Positions 21,470 through 33,337 of a stretch of 64,000 nt of DNA are shown in pieces; positions within the stretch are counted from its first letter, which is position 1, and the number at the start of each line of letters is the position of its first letter. Under the pieces are notes generated by a model. The model did not search any database and was not told the origin of the DNA. It saw only the letters and a list, made by a program, of their open reading frames with translations. The translations under genes were made by a program, and so were the position numbers. The stretch is from Hysterium pulicare CBS 123377 (taxonomy: Eukaryota > Ascomycota > Dothideomycetes > Hysteriales > Hysteriaceae), in assembly GCA_000467715.1 (NCBI GenBank), contig AJFK01000289.1, positions 22,052-86,051 on the forward strand, written 5' to 3'.

Positions 21470-23330
21470 TATTACGCACATTTCCGCCTCCTCCTCCGCA
21501 CTGCACCCCACAATATGTGCAGCTGCCCATCACATAGAGGCCGGATATCATATTACTGCAACTTGCGTGACAAGGTAGATTAGGTTGGCAGATAGAGTTG
21601 AGATTGATCGGAGATTAAATCTGCAATATGCGGAGAGTGCGTTTTCGGCCCGGTCCGCCCTCATTGGTGAATTTGATTAAGAACGCTCCGTTTGGAAACA
21701 ACGTGCCGGCGGTTTGTAAAACTATCTCGTTTTGGGATGGGTGGATTGGAAACAAGCTTTTGACCTGGATGGTGGCGATTTATAGGCTGATATAGAATGG
21801 GAGCGCTTTATGCGATGTGAACGAATCGAGGGGTTAGAGACGATGGGATTTGTCAAGGCGGTTGTTCTGGAAGCCTTGTATGAATCCGGATTATGCCTTA
21901 CCGCTATCCAGGTTGAAAGAAATTGAGGGTGCTCACGGCAATGAACGCCTTGGGACGAAGAAATGTTACTTGCGTTAAGGACAAGGTTCTACATTAGTTT
22001 TCCAGAAGTAAACCTGGGAGTTGTTTGGTAGATTTCTCCCAACTTCACATATAGGTCCGATACTCGAGAGTGAGTTACCTATTGATGAGAGGACGCGATG
22101 TAGAAGAGGAGATCGTCGAAGGAGTCCATGCGACTTGATGGTTACTATGAAACTAGACTGAACGTGGTCAAGTGGTTGCCGTTTTGGGACTCACGACGGA
22201 TGGAAGCTTCGAAGACTTTGAGTCTATCTCAACCACGATACAACCTCACACTCACTCCTTCGTCTTCATATTTCTTTCTTGACCATGTCCGAGATGATCA
22301 GCTTGTGCGGAGAGGCCCGTCGTCCCTCGCTTCTTTGTTACGGAAGATGACGCCATCATCCATTTGTCGACCATCGAAGCTACCTATTCGTAATATGATC
22401 ATGGCTTTAGAGCTTGAGCCTTCTTGTGCCCTCCTCAAGATTGGGCATGCGCCAAGCACTGCTGTTTAGGAGCCTTTCAAGTCGTCTACTACATTGACGA
22501 TTCTTTACCAAGTCCGATCTGTCTATGCTGACAGGTCGCAATGATGAATATGGGAACGTATATAGGCTTGAGAAAGTCAAGATTTGGTTCGCTCACTATG
22601 CCTGTCCCCGAAATATCAACCCGGCTTCGTCTCTCTGTTGTAGAATTTATTCAGGGCGAAGAGGGGCTTAAGACTATCATCTGGAGCTCGGGCAAAGAGC
22701 TCACACGTGAGCAAACCAAATTTAGTAACTATCTGAGTCCCAAAACGGTAAACAGTCGTATCGAATCTTGCTTCCTGACAACCTTCGTCTGTTTTTGCCA
22801 TCGTTCTAAAACAGGAAACAGTAAATGTACTTTTAGAAGTTGTCTTCACAAATAACATCGCCGTCTTGCAAAGTTTTCACTCTCCGAAAGGGTAAGCTTC
22901 TGCAAGCCCTTCGGGATCTCGTCACAAGCAAAGGCATTATACAACGCTACCGCCAGTTCTTAGCCTTTCGTTGCATTAGCTGCTTCACGTGGTGGCTATG
23001 CCCAACTTTCATAGACGATGTCCCGATTCGGGAATTAGTTATTCATGTTTCTCTTGAATCTCATTCCAAATAATCATCATCGCCTCTAACGCTTTCCCTT
23101 TAGCTACGTTTGTTGCACCACTTTTCTAAATGCCCTGAACCGGAATATAGGCGCTAACTCAAAGCGAACAAATTCCTGGGAGAAACTCAGCGGCTGGGTC
23201 ACTTGAAGGATGAGGTTACGCGTGGGCAGTTCAACTGGTTACACCTCTCCCATCGAATACAAATACTCCTGTTCGTCTCCAAAGAAAGGCTCATGATAGA
23301 CCACGTCCGCTTCTTCAAAGATCTAGCAAA
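21470..23330. other. Long intergenic stretch, no confident gene
   Basis: This lies between the divergent AA9 gene and the cupredoxin gene. The ATG-initiated frame at 22128-22469 and the neighbour at 22541-22855 have no signal, domain or splice partner I recognise. They may be chance frames or decayed coding sequence. The long spacing suits complex upstream control of a secreted enzyme, but I see no specific operator. Confidence 0.5.
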
Positions 23331-24174
23331 ATGTTCATGTATACCCCCTTACTCGCTTTCGCAACCCTCCCTCTAACACTCGCTCAATATGGCAACCCCG
23401 GGAACAGCCAGGCGGCATCTTCCACTCCAGCTATGAGCGCCACCGCATCTGCCAACCCAAGCATCCACACCGTTGCCGTAGGAAAGGGTGGGTTTACCTT
23501 CACACCTGACTCCATCACGGCGAAAGTAGGCGAACAAGTCGAGTTCCAATTCTATCCCGAGAACCACTCTGTCGTGCAAGCGTCCTTCGACAATCCATGT
23601 CAATCCCTAAGCGCTAGTGCTTTCTTCAGTGGCTTTGTGCCTACGCAGTCAATGCCCGATGTGAGTATCAATACAACTGATTAGAGAGATGCTACTGACT
23701 GAGGGCCATAGTCGAAAACCTTCACAATTAATGTGACAACTACCGATCCCGTATGGTTCTACTGCTCTGCTCTCCAGCCCTCGTCTCACTGCGCTGCTGG
23801 AATGGTTGGCGCTATCAACCCTCCGTAAGGCACATCTGCCTCCCAAGCCCCCACCCATACACTTTTCGGTGCCGCCGTCTATTGCTGACCGAACTCTCTT
23901 CAGAACAACCGGTAATACCCTCAACACCTTTCGCGCCGCCTCTATGAAAACAAACACAAGCTCTCAACCGCCTAGCGTTCAGGGCGGTACTCTCTCATCC
24001 GCGTCTGGAAACTCCCCAGGCTCTCCCACCGTGAGTGGACCTGTAGCCTCAAGCTCGACCGGCGCTGCTGCGGCCTCGTTACAATTCAGAGCAACTTCGG
24101 GTATCGTGAGTGCTTTGACGGGCTTGTTTGCCGTTTTGATGTTGTGCGCGGGTTTGGTGGGTAGAGTGAATTGA
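23331..24174 (+). CDS. Secreted, probably GPI-anchored cupredoxin (plastocyanin-like fungal family)
   Basis: Exons 23331..23660, 23712..23824 and 23904..24174 give 237 residues. A signal peptide ends near residue 18 (TLALTLA type). The cupredoxin fold shows IHTVAVGKGGFTFTPDSI and VGEQVEFQFYPENHSVVQASF, and the copper set His79, Cys128, His136 and Met141 (NHSVVQ, WFYCSA, SSHCAAGM) is complete. The domain is followed by a Ser/Thr/Gly-rich linker and a hydrophobic C-terminus (GIVSALTGLFAVLMLCAGLVGRVN) preceded by small residues, as expected for a GPI-attachment signal. Such proteins sit at the wall or membrane surface; their electron-transfer partner is not known. It is convergent with the Zn2Cys6 gene, 188 bases away. 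Confidence 0.92.
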
Positions 24175-24362
24175 CTGGATTGAGGGAGAGGCGAGGAAGT
24201 GCTGGGATATGGGATCTTGGATTTTCTAGACTGATAGGACGGCTTACTCGTGGAATGTTCGAGATCTTGAAAATGAATCATCATCTTTAGCAGATGCGGA
24301 ATCATTGCCCAGTGATCCATCATATCCACGTTCCCCATGACCAACCTACCTCTCCACCTCAC

Positions 24363-25804
24363 TCAAAAGAACTCCCATACCACCTCTTGAGCACCCTTCC
24401 CCTCCTTAACTCCTTCATGAACCTTCCTCGGGCCCATGACAGCCTCCTCCCACTCACTACCCCTCAGCTCCTCGCAAATAGCCCTCATCATCCTACACAC
24501 GTTCCCCTGCAACCACCACAGTCCAGGCACTAATTTCGCAAATGCGAGCCACCATGCCAGGATAACTAGTGCCCTAGTGTCCTTTTTTTGGACTAAGGAG
24601 ACGAACTCAGAGGAGAAGAAGGTTGGGAAGGTTGTTATGCGCGTGTAGAGGTCTGTTGAGAGGCCAAAAGAGGAGAGGGAGTGGAAGAGAGCGGTGAAGG
24701 CTTGAAGTGTTGTTCTGTAATTGGGGTCAATGTAGGTCGTGGGAGTCAGATAAAGAGAGTGAAGAGGGAAGGGAATGAACGGTGGAATTTCAGCGATATT
24801 TATTTGAAATGGTGGTGTGGATTTGGAAGTTGTTATTGGCTCTTGTTCCACCAATTCGAAGTCAGAGGAGCTTGGAGATGATGGATGCGAGGGATTCGTG
24901 TCCTTTGGAGTGGAGTATGAAGATGGTGGGAGGGGTTTTAGTTCGCGTTGGATTAGAGGGAAGATGCTTAGATTCTGGATCCCGGAAGCCCATTTCAGAC
25001 TTGCCATTACACGGAGTCCTTGGTAGAGGGCGAGAACTGTGTGAATGAATTCCCAGGTCGAGGAGTCGTCGGAATCGCCGGTTTCATTTGAGCTTGTTCC
25101 AGGAGGAGGAACCAAGGCTTGGAGGACTAATGAGGTCATGAGTAGAGCCTCATAATTCTCCGATGTGATATTTGAGAGTGTGGCGTTGAAGGCCGAAAGA
25201 GTCTTCTGCCGGTAAATGGCTGCTAGGTTCTCCGCTTTGGGTGTTGAATTCAAGTGATTAGAGTGTGCCGCCGTGATTCCTAGAATGGCGTGCAGGAGGT
25301 AGGAATGCGAGAATCCGACCCGAGGGATCGTTCTTTGAACTATTCTATTTGTCACGAGGTCGTCGCGCACGGTGAGAGATTTCCAAGTGGAAGTCGAATA
25401 TTGGTGCATCAGTTCGAGGTCAGTGATGGTCAGTACGCCAGAAGATGTTGTAACTAGTGGAGGTAGAAAAGGCGTAATTGTTAGGTCGTTGAAATCCAAC
25501 TCTAGGACTTGATCCTCTTGGAAGTCCACAGGGGTTTGGGAGTTTGGACTCTGAGTAGATTTGTCCTGATGCGGGCTTCTCTGTTGCAGTTCGGATGGGT
25601 ATACGCAAGCCAGGTCTCGAACGAGACAAAACGTGCATTGTGGTAGGAGCTCATTGCACTATGAAGTTTTATTAGTTACCAAGCTTACAATTTCAAGCTT
25701 CTTGTATCTTTTACCTTCACTTTCTTACGCTTGCACGTTTGGCACCCTCCCCGAGACTTTTGATGTGGTCGCTTTGGGATAAATGCGGTCTTCTTACGCG
25801 GCAT
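24363..25804 (-). CDS. Zn2Cys6 transcription factor, sterol-uptake-control (UPC2-like) type
   Basis: Minus-strand exons 25804..25715 and 25658..24363 give 461 residues. The DNA-binding domain is split by the 56-nt intron: after joining, cysteines 21, 24, 31, 38, 41 and 48 form C-x2-C-x6-C-x6-C-x2-C-x6-C, preceded by a basic stretch (MPRKKTAFIPKRPHQKSRGG). The regulatory part begins with DLELMHQYSTSTWKSL and then PRVGFSHSYLLHAILGITAAH, the block typical of UPC2/ECM22-like fungal factors, followed by a YRQKTLSAFNATL helix. A Ser/Pro-rich loop near the middle is probably disordered. It is predicted to act in the nucleus; target genes cannot be read from the sequence. Assignment to sterol control is by resemblance only. 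Confidence 0.88.
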
Positions 25805-26131
25805 TCGTTCGAGCTTAAAGTACGTACGGTGAATAATCAAGAATTCGTACTAGGTATGCATAGTCGGAACTATCATAAGTATTGTGAACGCAATAGTCAA
25901 AATATGGAGTTGTTGAACTGGTACGTTGAACGTTGATAGATGCTGACAGTGCCGCAGTAAATAAGGATGACAGTCTAAGACGGAATGTAGTTACGTCCGT
26001 AACGCTAAGGAGCCCCCAATGCCTAGAATTACATCATGACTCAACGCCCGCTTGCCGATGCATAAGTACTAAAAAGAGACACGATATAGATACAAAGGGA
26101 AAGTTGATAAAAGCCGTTAAATATGCAAAGT
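25805..26131. other. Intergenic stretch, no gene seen
   Basis: This lies between the start of the Zn2Cys6 gene and the 3' end of the RTA1-type gene. Nothing identifiable is present. Confidence 0.55.
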
Positions 26132-27259
26132 TCAACTCTGATTCTGCTCAGGCTTCTCAGTCTCCGTCGCCAACTCTTCCAGATCCGACCCACTGAGCTT
26201 TCGGTTCTTCTCTGGAATATATCGTGCAGGCTGGAAGATCAATAAGAGAACCAGCACAATACCCATCAATGTGGTATCGAAGACATAGAGGCACCACTCA
26301 TGTGCCATCGGATAAGCTGCATTGCCCATAGCATACTCGACCAGACGGAAAACGCATCGAACGAGGATAAGCGAGCTGACAGTATAAAGTATCCACAAGA
26401 CCTTTTCCCACTTCCCTGATTCAGGAGCGATCAACGGTATCGGGGTTTTGCGCAGCTTTCGGTGAAAGTCTGCCGCGACAATGATGAAGGCGAAGAAGGT
26501 CGTAACTTGCATAGCTAGACCGGCGATGATGATCTTTCCTCCAGCAATTGCTAGGTCAAGTTGCATTGAGCCCATGATAGAAGCACCTTTCGATTTCGTT
26601 AGCTGTAGTCATTATAGTGAAGAAAATCATGGCCCTGGACAATGCGCATGCTTATCCCCACTAAGGTTGTGGCATACACTGAGCGTTTAGAGCTCTGCGA
26701 CGGACCTCAGATAGAATTCCTCTCCGCTAAAGGGTCTTTTTGTTGCCTTGTGCATTACTCCTGACTTGAGCTGGCAAGGGAAAAGGATGTATGCTTACCT
26801 AGCCCCTGAACAACAAGAGTGCTAACATCAGCGGTCACGAAGATCCTCGTAAGCCATCTCGGCGATATCAGAGAGTATTTCTCAGCACCAGCGAGACGAA
26901 TCGTTCGGCCTAACATCATGTAGATTGTTGCGGCGAAAAAGAGCGGCCCGATAAGGATGAAGACTCCTTGGATGATGAAAGCAGCCCATGACTCCTTATC
27001 GTAGTGTGAGGCAATTCGAGTACAATAGCCTATGACTTCGCCTAGATATCAATGACTTAGTCTCACTCTTTTCCAACAGAGGGTGATCAGGCTTCTTACA
27101 AATAGATCCGATGATGATCCAGATGAGGAAGCGTTTTCGGCTTCGAAGTATCTGCCATATGTGAAGTGCAGCAAGAATCGCGAAGACGATGATAGCGATA
27201 ATTGCTCCAACGAGTGTCGGGATGTATCGGTATTTCTGGAAGTCAAAGGTCTTCGCCAT
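26132..27259 (-). CDS. RTA1-family seven-transmembrane protein (lipid-translocating exporter-like)
   Basis: Minus-strand exons 27259..27100, 27041..26799 and 26586..26132 give 285 residues. Hydrophobic spans occur in the expected seven-helix pattern, starting with YIPTLVGAIIAIIVFAILAA. Family landmarks are GSICEVIGYCTRI (rebuilt across the first intron), IYMMLGRTIRLAGAE, FVTADVSTLVVQGLGASIMG (rebuilt across the second intron), RCVFRLVEYAMG, and WCLYVFDTTLM before the last helix. The C-terminal tail is polar and cytosolic (LEELATETEKPEQNQS). RTA1 relatives confer resistance to 7-aminocholesterol or toxic lipids in yeast; the substrate here is unknown. The second intron is 212 nt, longer than the local norm. 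It neighbours a UPC2-like factor, which also concerns sterols, but a functional link is only a suggestion. Confidence 0.93.
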
Positions 27260-27439
27260 GGTTGATGATAGGCAGCCAAAAGGATGCGAATTTTTTGATG
27301 GTCGTGTATAGATAGCAGGAGTATCAAGGAACCGAAACTCTAAAGTTGTGGACTATTTATTGGGGAAGAGAAAACACAGCATTATATATATTCGAAAGTT
27401 AGCCGTAGCTTGCCATTCTGAAGGATATTGACAGCATTA

Positions 27440-27720
27440 TAGGAGATATGGCACGGTGATGAGAATTTACATAGCCCAATTTCGCATTTCAGAATTCGCA
27501 TTCGCTTCAGTGCCTGCTTTAAGGGAGCAAAGCTAGGCCAAAGCACTGGTCTGAACCGCCCTGCATTATAGATCTCAACCCTCTAGGAGATATGACTTTA
27601 CTAGCCCAACCTAACTTCGCATTACCCAGTTCGCATTCGCTTAGATGTCTGCTTTGGGAAAGGCGCAAACCTCCACCAAAGCACTAGCCTGAACTGTTCT
27701 GCATGAAGCTGTCAACCTTC
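27440..27720 (+). repeat. Degenerate tandem duplication, about 145-bp period
   Basis: Two adjacent copies share the ordered blocks taggagatatg, tagccca, ttcgcat, ttcgcattcgctt, tgcctgcttt or tgtctgctttg, ccaaagcact, ctgaac, ctgcat and tcaacc. The copies have diverged by point changes and short indels. No coding frame is preserved. Confidence 0.8.
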
Positions 27721-29129
27721 TTTTCCCGCCGATCGAGAAATGAACTACGATGAGATCCCCTACGTAACGGACGCTTCCCCCGATATCGCGAACTAGACGG
27801 GGTCGATAGATAGGGGAAAGGTGTGCAATGGAAGGGAATATTCGTTTATGTGTGGCTTGCCCAAGAGCGCAAACCCTCAAAGTCGCTGTCACACTACTTG
27901 TGCCTCGTTGACAAACTGGCCTCTTGCTCTAGCGGATTGGCGCAGAATGAGGGAGTGCTATTGGACAAGGTCGATACTGTGTGGTTGTTCCGCTGGGAGT
28001 CGTGTAAGTCAGGCTGCTGGATCCGCTTGCCATCTGCGCCATCAACAGAGCGCTGATTGGACATAGTGTTTAGAAGTTCTTGGTGATGCATTCTGGCACT
28101 TGAATGGCTCTTGTTCCGGAGTAAAAGAGGTAGTAATGCGTGCAAAGTTTGGGTTTGGTTTGCTGGTCTCCATTTTCGGACTCCGCGGCCAATAGTCTAC
28201 GGAAAAATCATCGATGATACTGAACTTAGGTTTGTCCTCGTCCCTGTACTGTGTAAGTGATATTCGGGGTTTCAAACTACGAGTCTTAGTTTGGCTCCCA
28301 GAGCCAGGTAAAGATGCTAAGCCATAAGTTGGTTTCTATATCGTGGATGCTGTATGGGTGATAATCCAAGCAGTAGAACTTCATCCTGTATTGGGCATAC
28401 AATATAGGTAGTGCATCCGTATGGAAAGATCTCAATCAATACGCTTAGTTCCGTATTGTGTATCCAAATTGGTGAAGCTCCTGAGTTGTAGAACTTGCTC
28501 TTGTGTTAAAGAAGCTAACATAAGCGCTTCACGAACGCTTACACTGGTGCGGGACTTCGAAGGCGGACTTCGTGAATGGTATATTTCTCGAGAACCAAGA
28601 GAATTTAAAGAAACACACGGGTACTTAGGTACGTAGGGTAAATAGGATGAGTTGTATTAAACATGATCGCCCTATTTATCCACTTTTGTCATCCGTTTGG
28701 CCGACGCTTGGCGTTACGTCACACGATATGGCCGCTACCTAGCCAAGCCTGCAACACCAACTTCTTCCATCAACAGAACACTGTACTTCAGCGTCAATTC
28801 TCTCAGCCTGACTGGACTAGTTGGGTATCAAGGCTTGCGACCATAGTAAGGTTATAGACGAAGCACCAACATAATGGCTCCAGTATGATGATGGTCCCCG
28901 GATGATGGCCCCAGTACGGGAACGCGGAGTCATTTTCGCACAAGAGGGTGTTCTGAAATTTTCGTGGACTTCCGGTCCGGCGAACACAAAATAACCTTGG
29001 CAAATTGAACAACGGTAGGATCACATTCATAGTTTTCCAACAGCTCCGACAAATACCAATTACGACTATTGGCGGCCGTTTGGTGACGGTTGCCCCCTTC
29101 TGGTCTAGGTTGACCACCTCAGGGGTCAT

Positions 29130-29250
29130 TCTCTTGTTCATCTCAACCTCATTCTTATATCAGCCTCTTTCTCATATCACACACTCTCTTGTACCAGCCT
29201 CTTTCTTATATCAATCACTTTCCTATTTCTTATAAAAAACTATCACCGAT
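29130..29250 (+). repeat. Pyrimidine-rich degenerate tandem repeat
   Basis: Repeated blocks of the form cttatatcagcctctttct, catatcacacactctct and tatatcaatcactttcct follow one another. The period is about 18-35 bases with heavy divergence. Confidence 0.6.
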
Positions 29251-29477
29251 ATAACTTATTTATACAAATTCTGAACGATCGTACGTGATGAAGAAACTAC
29301 AAGTACGCATTTTCTTTGCCAACCCAATGCCCTTATCGATACCAGCGTACTGAAGGTGGACTCATTCAAGGTTTTGTGGGGTAAAAGGATCGAATGTAAT
29401 CAAATTATACACATGGGGTAGACTTAATATGTGTTTTGTGGGGTACAGCAATATGGGCATATAAGCGGCAAAGTCTT

Positions 29478-29845
29478 GATAGGTTGCATCGCCACCGAGG
29501 ATGCTCACAGAGATTGGATCTAGTATTGATAATATACCAGATTGTCCCCATGATTCGGCATTTCGACCTCCAGAAATTGGCTTCCAGAAGCTCGTATTAT
29601 CAATACACCAAATTATTCCGATGACTCTGCCTATCGACTGGCTATGGCACAACGGCAGTTGGACGGAAAAGCGCAGCGAGATGGTCAAGAATTATGCGCC
29701 AATAATCGGAAGAGTTTTGATAGGGTACTTCAACAACCAAGACAGTTACAAAGATTGGTTACAGAATCTGGTATTAACAACATACCAAATTATCTCTTGG
29801 CATGACGGCAGTTGGACGGAAAAGTGCATCGAGATGGTCATATCT
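29478..29845 (+). repeat. Nested direct repeats just upstream of the DUF1996 gene
   Basis: Module 1 (starting 29467 and 29706) shares cggcaaagtcttgatagg versus cggaagagttttgataggg and ends in agattgg. Module 2 (three copies, near 29524, 29596 and 29771) has the core attgataatataccaga, attatcaatacaccaaa or attaacaacataccaaa. Module 3 (29650 and 29807) is almost identical: cggcagttggacggaaaag followed by gc(a)gcgagatggtca. The last copy ends about 105 bases before the ATG. Confidence 0.85.
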
Positions 29846-29950
29846 TGATTTCCTTCAGAAGGATATAGACCCTCTGGCCCCAGTCCGCTGCTCCTTCTGC
29901 TCAGCATCCATTCCATTCGTTCCATTCCTTCGACATCAGGTTCCATCACG

Positions 29951-31140
29951 ATGCTTCTCCCAACTATCCTCGCGCTCACGGCGCTCGCTGAAGCGTTGCC
30001 CCAGGGCGGTGGCGGCGGCGGCACCACTATGCTGCGATTTGGATGCCCCCAGGTCGATATCGACCGACTTGACCCCCTCGTCAACCCTGGTAGCATTCCC
30101 TCCCCACACGTCCACCAGATCGTAGGAGGAAACGCATTCAACGCGACAATGACGACGGGCGATGTTTCGGGCGCTGCTTCTTGTACTACCTGCGAGTTCG
30201 CCGACGATTTCTCCAACTACTGGACGGCGAACGTGTACTTCAAGGCCCGAAACGGCACCTATAAGCGTGTTCCTCAGGGTGGTGCTGCGCTACAATTCAG
30301 CGACAAGTTCAGCAACCAAATGGGCAATGGTATCCTTGTCTACTATGTCTCGGCTCAGCCAGGCAAGATCACTGCCTTCAAGCCAGTAAGTTCAATTTGG
30401 GGAGGGATGGTAGTGTATCATCATGGTATTGACCGCGACCTTTAGGGTTTCCGCATGCTTGTTGGCGACCCCATGATGCGTTCGCGGACGGGAACTACCC
30501 TGAAGAGGCAAAATTGCTACCGGTGCTACACTGGTCCCAACTTCGGAGGTGATACCAGCGCTCCTTGCCAGGACCCCAAGATCGACACTGAGGCCTTCCC
30601 CACCAAACCATGCCCAGGTGGTATCCGCTCTAACATCCTTTTCCCAACGTAAGCTTCCTCTCACTACTATACTTTTGCTCTATGATAGCACTAACAGTAC
30701 TTAGTTGCTGGGATGGTGTAAATCTTGACAGCCCGAATCATCAGGACCACGTCGCCTATCCTTCTGGAACCCCCCCTAACTTCCTTAGCTTGGGAGGCAC
30801 CTGCCCATCGACTCACCCCGTCAGGATCCCACAGTTGATGTTGGAGGTTGTCTGGGATACCACAAGTTTCAACAAGAAGGAGGATTGGCCCACAGACGGA
30901 AGCCAACCTTTCGTTCTCAGCACAGGAGATCCCACCGGATTAGGCCAACACGCTGATTACGTTTTCGGATGGAAGGGTAACTCTCTTCAGAAGGCTATGG
31001 ATACCTCCGGCTGCATGGGTGCCTCGTGCGCAAGTCTCAAGACACAACAGGTCGCCGATGCGAAGAAGTGTGCCGTGAAGCCCGTTGTCAACGAGGACCA
31101 TGACGGATGGCTTCCCCAGCTCCCAGGCGAGTCAATGTAA
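29951..31140 (+). CDS. DUF1996 secreted protein
   Basis: Exons 29951..30385, 30446..30648 and 30705..31140 give 357 residues. A short signal peptide (MLLPTILALTALAEA) is followed by a poly-Gly run and then the DUF1996 fold: LRFGCPQVDIDRLDPLVNPG, SPHVHQIVGGNAF, CTTCEFADDFSNYW, and CWDGVNLDSPNHQDHVAYP across the second intron. His residues in the SPHVHQ and NHQDHVAY blocks and paired cysteines are conserved in the family. The domain is common in fungal and actinobacterial secreted proteins; its activity is not established to my knowledge. There is no WSC or GPI addition, unlike some relatives. Upstream direct repeats reach close to the start codon and may affect the promoter. Confidence 0.93.
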
Positions 31141-33337
31141 GCGTAGCTAGAGATGACGGGAAGTGATAATCGGGGATGCGTCTGATTGTGACCTGGTTAT
31201 ACTGATGCGTACGCTCTTTGCTTGGATTTCCTGAAGCGTCATGTTGTTAGAGGCTCTAAGATTAGTGGCTGGGTTCAATTATCTTCTAGGAATGAAAGTT
31301 CTTTTCTCTGTATACAATGATAAATGCAAGTGCTGCTTCTATTCGATTTCCGGATCCCGGTTTCTTGTCCCTCGAACTCCCTCATATCGTTTATACTCTA
31401 TAAATATGTGCCGCATTCTCGGGCCCGCTCGTTGGCCTGTAGATGTATCTACAACGCTAGACCGTCACATTCACCGTAAAGACTACATAGCTCCTTCCTG
31501 CACCCAATTCCCCTCCTCGCCGTACCACAATTCCGCATGCCTGAAAGCTTGTAAAGTCCCATTGGCTGAGCTTTTGACCTCGACCTCTTCTGTCTTGGAA
31601 TGGTAACTCTAAAGCTAATTCTTCTACGTAATTGGGAATTCTCCCCATACGGGCCACCCTGGTTCGCGAATCGCCCGAAGAGAGAAGTCAGACACGGACT
31701 GCTTCGTTCGATTATAAGCTCACAATCTCCAACGAAAAGCCAGGACTACAGTGCGGGAGGTAAAGAAGGACGACTATTTCAGGACATCGCGGACCTGAAA
31801 GCAGATTGAGCTTGTCATACCATGCGCCCCGGATCAGATGGCATGATATTGGAAAGGGGGGAAGAAGCGAACAGTTAAACTCGAGCTGGACTGGATTACG
31901 GACAAATCGATCAGAGCTGATCACTTGGATTCTAATATGCGATGCGAAAGCAGGTGAAGCTGTTTGAGTGACGTTCATTGAAGTTTCTTGACCATAATGA
32001 ATTGAGAACAAGACAAACCTTGACAATCTTCATGCAACATGATTCATACTGAGCTTATCAGCATCACCGAATATGCAATGGGACTGTAAGTTATAACCCG
32101 GATTCCGAAAATACGGAAGTTTTACGGAATGCAAAAGAAGTAGCCAGCTCCCCACCCACCAACATCACAATCTCCATCCTCCATTCCAACCCCCTTAATA
32201 CCTCAAGCACCCAAGAGAGACAACTCACCTCTCCCCGACCTCCAATCACTCCATCTCACGCCGTCCTTTCCAACGCCAAGCCTTCCGCCAGAGGGCCCTC
32301 GTCACCGGCGCTCTCCCGCCCGCCTGCGCCACATGAAACAATACCCGTTTGACGCGCGACCAAACATCTGGGATCCAACACTCGGGATTTTGTTTGTTTT
32401 GCCGCCATAAGGCCGATGATGAGGCGTCGTGGCTTGGCGGGAATAGGATTACGCGGAGCGGACGTACTACGTGCATAGTTGGTTGAGGTTAAGAGTGCGT
32501 AGGTGTTTCATTAAGGGCTTGAGTAGATGAAGGGATTGTGTGGATGGATGGGGGAAACGTGGAGAGAGAGGACGGGAAGAGTGGGGATGTTTCGATGCGG
32601 GGGAGTGGATTGGGGGGAGTGGGCAGGTTGAGGTGTTGTGATGGGGAGGGCTAGGCTTTGGGAAAGGATGGGAGTGGAGTCGGTGGCTCTGTGTGTAAGT
32701 GTCATGTTTGAATTGATTCATGTTTGAATTGATGCCGTTCTAGTTAGTGTGCTCATGCTGCTATGAAAAATTCATCTGTACTTTACCCGAAAACTCTCTT
32801 TTAAAGGTCTGTTTGAGAGGTGCAATGTGATTCGGTAACATTTCATGTCTTAATTCTATGGATTTAAGCATGCTATGCGATAATCATGTTGGAAATCAAA
32901 AAGCAGTCTTGTATAACAGGAGATTTTTAGAACAACAGATCCTTTGTATACTTAATAAGACTTTGGTAATTAGGTAACAGTTTAGTAAAGAGATTGGGGG
33001 GGTTGTTGGATTGGATTACCCGGACGGTATCAAAGTCCAATCAATTCGTGATACGAAGGTCAATCGTGATTCGCGCACGGCTGGAAAGGAGCTTCACATC
33101 ACCACACAGCATAGAATTTCTCCCAACCCGGCGCAGCTAGGGGAAATCATGGGAGCTCGTACTGCCAATTGGAGTGAAGAAAATTAGAGCAGGAATTCGT
33201 TATCATTCTAAGTAGGTACTACTCCTTTCGCAAGCAATGAGTCCTTATCCTACTTCATCATAAGAGACCGTCCGTGAAACGTAGATAGTCAACCCTAACG
33301 CCAGAAAGGATCAGAACCATTAATCCAGCCTATGTAA
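31141..33337. other. Long intergenic stretch, no confident gene
   Basis: This lies between the DUF1996 gene and the 3' end of the glycine-zipper protein gene. Frames at 31241-31606 (plus), 32246-32476 (minus) and 32467-32721 (minus, low complexity) have no recognisable features. The part from about 32730 to 33000 is AT-rich. Confidence 0.55.

Larger units (their letters stand above)
27260..29950. other. Repeat-rich intergenic stretch, no gene
   Basis: This is 2.7 kb between the RTA1-type and DUF1996 genes. Short frames here have no recognisable features. It contains a degenerate direct duplication (27440-27720), pyrimidine/TAT-rich repeats (29130-29250) and multi-copy modules (29478-29845), listed separately. 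Confidence 0.65.

Noticed and set aside
22128-22469. 113-codon frame between AA9 and cupredoxin genes
   Set aside because: ATG present but no domain, signal peptide or splice partner; kept only as part of the intergenic note.
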